This document shows positions 3,953 through 5,809 of a stretch of DNA of 5,809 nucleotides, one piece after another. The translations under genes were made by a program, and so were the position numbers. Position 1 is the stretch's first letter; each line of letters opens with the position of its first letter. Origin of the DNA: Bacteroidota bacterium (GTDB taxonomy: Bacteria > Bacteroidota > Bacteroidia > NS11-12g > UBA955); the NCBI GenBank assembly GCA_018969565.1, contig JAGWYC010000130.1, positions 1 through 5,809 of the forward strand, read 5' to 3'. Below the pieces are notes generated by a model. That model was given only the letters and a program-made list of their open reading frames with translations. It was not told the DNA's origin and did no database searches.

Positions 3953-5809
3953 TTACTGTTTTACAAAGCTGATGCTCTGCTTGGTTCCGTTCACCTCAGT
4001 GGTGACCAGGTACATACCGTTCTTCAGGTTGCTCAGGTCAAGCTGACGTACTGAAGCAGGGTAGCTACCTACTACACGGCCGACCATATCGCTCACATGG
4101 AAGGTAACAGCCTGTGTGGGCAGAACTACCTGGATGCTGGTGCGGGCAGGGTTGGGGTAAACAGACAGTGCAGTGCTGTTGTTGGCAGCAGCAACCGAGT
4201 TGCTTACGTTGCTCTTTTCCAGAGATACTTCAGTACCGCTTACTACGTCCTTATCAGCAACTACGTTGATAGGAGCAGGAGAAGAAGATACACCCTGAGT
4301 CAGGGAGTAAGTTCCGGTGCTCTTGAACAGGTTGTTCTCTGTGCTGGTGATTACACCACCGCTGGTGGTACCACCGATGCTGCGCCATGAGCTGCCGTCA
4401 AGCAATGCAACACGGTCAAAAGAGCCGGAAGCTGCCAGACCGATGAAGGTGCTGAAAGTATCGGCAGTCAAACGCTGAGCAGTCCAGTATTCAACACTGC
4501 TGATAGAAGAAAGGCTGCTGTGCAGAGTAGAGTTAACACTGCTGGGGTTGGTTGCCACGTGGTCAATCTTCCAATCGTTCTTAGAGCCGCTGTTGCCGAT
4601 AACGATGGCCTTCAGGCTGCCTGAACGACCTACGGGAACAGTGATTTTGTTACCGCTGAACGCACCGTTCATTTTGTTCACGTAAGCAGTGCCAATGATG
4701 TAAGAAGCATTGCTTGCACCGCTGATGCTGTTGCTGGTCAGGGTTGCCTTGAAGCCATTGGGGTCAATATGACCTTTGGTCAGAGTCAGGGTTCCGAAGT
4801 TTACATCGCTACCCAGCAACAGGTTGCCAGAGGTGGCTTTGTTCACAACAATCGGTGAACCAACCAGAGCGCCTGCAGTAGCAGTTGAAAGGATCTGATT
4901 ACCGGTAGCTGCGTTGAAGGTCAGCGAAGTCATGGTATTGTTGCTGCTGCCGATGATTACACGGCCCTGTGCCTGGAACAGACCAGCGTTTACATTGGAG
5001 CTGCTGCCAATAGTGCGAAGGGTATCTGTAACAACGATGATGTCATCACTGAAAGTAGCCGCATTGCGGATGTTCAGCTTGTTGAAGGTGGTTGTCAATA
5101 CTGTAGCGGTGTTGTAGCTCAGGTCATGAGTAGCATTGCCGGTAAGATTCCAGGTACTGCCTGCAGCTCTGAAGATACTGCCGGAAGAACGACGGAGGTA
5201 ACCGCTCAGGTTTACTACACCGTTGTTGGTGGGTGAATTGATGGTACCGTTTCCGTCAACCCAAAGGTTGTTCAGGTTGATGGTTGTTCCGGCAATTGGA
5301 TTCAACTGGCCACCGCGGATATAGGTCAGGCCTGAAACCTTAATGCCATTAACACCGGTGTACACCATACTGTTGTAAGTAATTTCAAGATTTCCTACGT
5401 TGATTACGGCCTTGCCTTTATCAGCAACAAACAAAGCACCCTGGAGTACCAGGCTGCCAACAGTCAGGTTAGAGGTGTCGCCTTCCATGCGGATACGACC
5501 ACGATATTTGGTATTGGCAGTGATGCTGGACATGCTGATGGTGTCACGGATGATCACGTCTTTAGTGGCATTAGTACCATCGAAAACTACGTCTGCACCA
5601 TCACAGGGGCATTTGTCACCTACCCAGTTCTGGCGGGTGCTCCACTGTTCGTCTTTTCCGCCGCCGTCCCAAGTTACTGTGCCGTCCTGGCAGGTATTCG
5701 GAGCCGTAGTGTAAACGCGAACTACGCCTTTGTTGCTGCTGAATTCACGTGAGCCACCAGCTACGCGAGTTCCGTTTCCGGAGATAGAAACTCTGCGGCC
5801 GAATTGTTC
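3953..5809 (-). CDS. Large secreted T9SS cargo protein, 3' part (5' end outside the window)
   Basis: The frame is open from the right edge to TAA at 3955-3953, giving 618 residues without a start; the GTG at 5557 is internal. Residues 1-36 look like the last unit of an FG-GAP-like or related beta-propeller repeat (FGRRVSISGNGTRVAGGS, then GVVRVY). Residues 45-80 form a linker of the W-x-G...W...NW type (VTWDGGG, QWSTRQNW) ending in VVF, common in Bacteroidota adhesins, with Cys40, Cys67 and Cys69 around it. A long Ser/Thr/Asn/Gly-rich beta-strand region follows (about 85-480), lacking cysteine. The last 72 residues are a type A T9SS sorting domain: YPNP at its start, VSDMVGRVV in the middle, NGMYLV, and the terminal FVKQ. 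It is probably exported by Sec, then T9SS, and anchored or released at the surface; adhesin or matrix roles are plausible but unproven. No enzyme motif is seen. It ends at a strong terminator. Confidence 0.88.
   Translation of the reverse strand, partial: EQFGRRVSISGNGTRVAGGSREFSSNKGVVRVYTTAPNTCQDGTVTWDGGGKDEQWSTRQNWVGDKCPCDGADVVFDGTNATKDVIIRDTISMSSITANTKYRGRIRMEGDTSNLTVGSLVLQGALFVADKGKAVINVGNLEITYNSMVYTGVNGIKVSGLTYIRGGQLNPIAGTTINLNNLWVDGNGTINSPTNNGVVNLSGYLRRSSGSIFRAAGSTWNLTGNATHDLSYNTATVLTTTFNKLNIRNAATFSDDIIVVTDTLRTIGSSSNVNAGLFQAQGRVIIGSSNNTMTSLTFNAATGNQILSTATAGALVGSPIVVNKATSGNLLLGSDVNFGTLTLTKGHIDPNGFKATLTSNSISGASNASYIIGTAYVNKMNGAFSGNKITVPVGRSGSLKAIVIGNSGSKNDWKIDHVATNPSSVNSTLHSSLSSISSVEYWTAQRLTADTFSTFIGLAASGSFDRVALLDGSSWRSIGGTTSGGVITSTENNLFKSTGTYSLTQGVSSSPAPINVVADKDVVSGTEVSLEKSNVSNSVAAANNSTALSVYPNPARTSIQVVLPTQAVTFHVSDMVGRVVGSYPASVRQLDLSNLKNGMYLVTTEVNGTKQSISFVKQ

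Noticed and set aside
3953..5809. Long tandem DNA repeats in the secreted-protein gene
   Set aside because: The protein is compositionally repetitive (Ser, Thr, Asn, Gly), but I could not find a clear nucleotide or protein repeat period by eye.

Overview
The window looks like a chromosomal piece of a Bacteroidota bacterium, probably from the Chitinophagaceae or a nearby family. The reasons are a Por-type (type IX secretion, T9SS) C-terminal sorting domain on the large protein at the right edge, the absence of purine-rich Shine-Dalgarno sequences before the genes, -7 boxes of the Bacteroidota type (TAnnTTTG), and signal peptides ending in S-A-Q. The base composition looks close to balanced. 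I see no mobile element, CRISPR array, tRNA or rRNA.

Layout from left to right: (1) 1-297 holds no convincing gene but does hold inverted repeats, and a near-perfect -7 box just before the first gene. (2) 298-1593 (+) is a class V PLP-dependent aminotransferase (isopenicillin-N-epimerase-like) with a twin-arginine-type leader. (3) 1607-3581 (-) is a tight three-gene operon read right to left: a membrane-anchored J-domain protein that starts at TTG, a fumarylacetoacetate-hydrolase-family enzyme (FAHD1/YcgM-like), and a small exported protein that is probably an outer-membrane beta-barrel. Both junctions are 4-base ATGA overlaps, which suggests translational coupling. (4) 3582-3642 is a short divergent promoter region. 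(5) 3643-3870 (+) is a small DUF167/YggU-family protein. (6) 3881-3940 lies between convergent genes and holds a strong bidirectional terminator plus a second hairpin. (7) 3953-5809 (-) is the 3' part of a large secreted T9SS cargo protein whose reading frame stays open to the right edge of the window.

How the genes work together: the aminotransferase, the small outer-membrane-type protein and the T9SS cargo are all predicted to leave the cytoplasm, by different routes. The operon is the only real physical unit; it links a membrane J-protein, a small-molecule hydrolase and an envelope protein with no obvious shared pathway. I found no clearly new defence, mobile or secretion system. The points most worth a second look are the coupled operon, the J-protein architecture, and the unexplained inverted-repeat region at the left edge.
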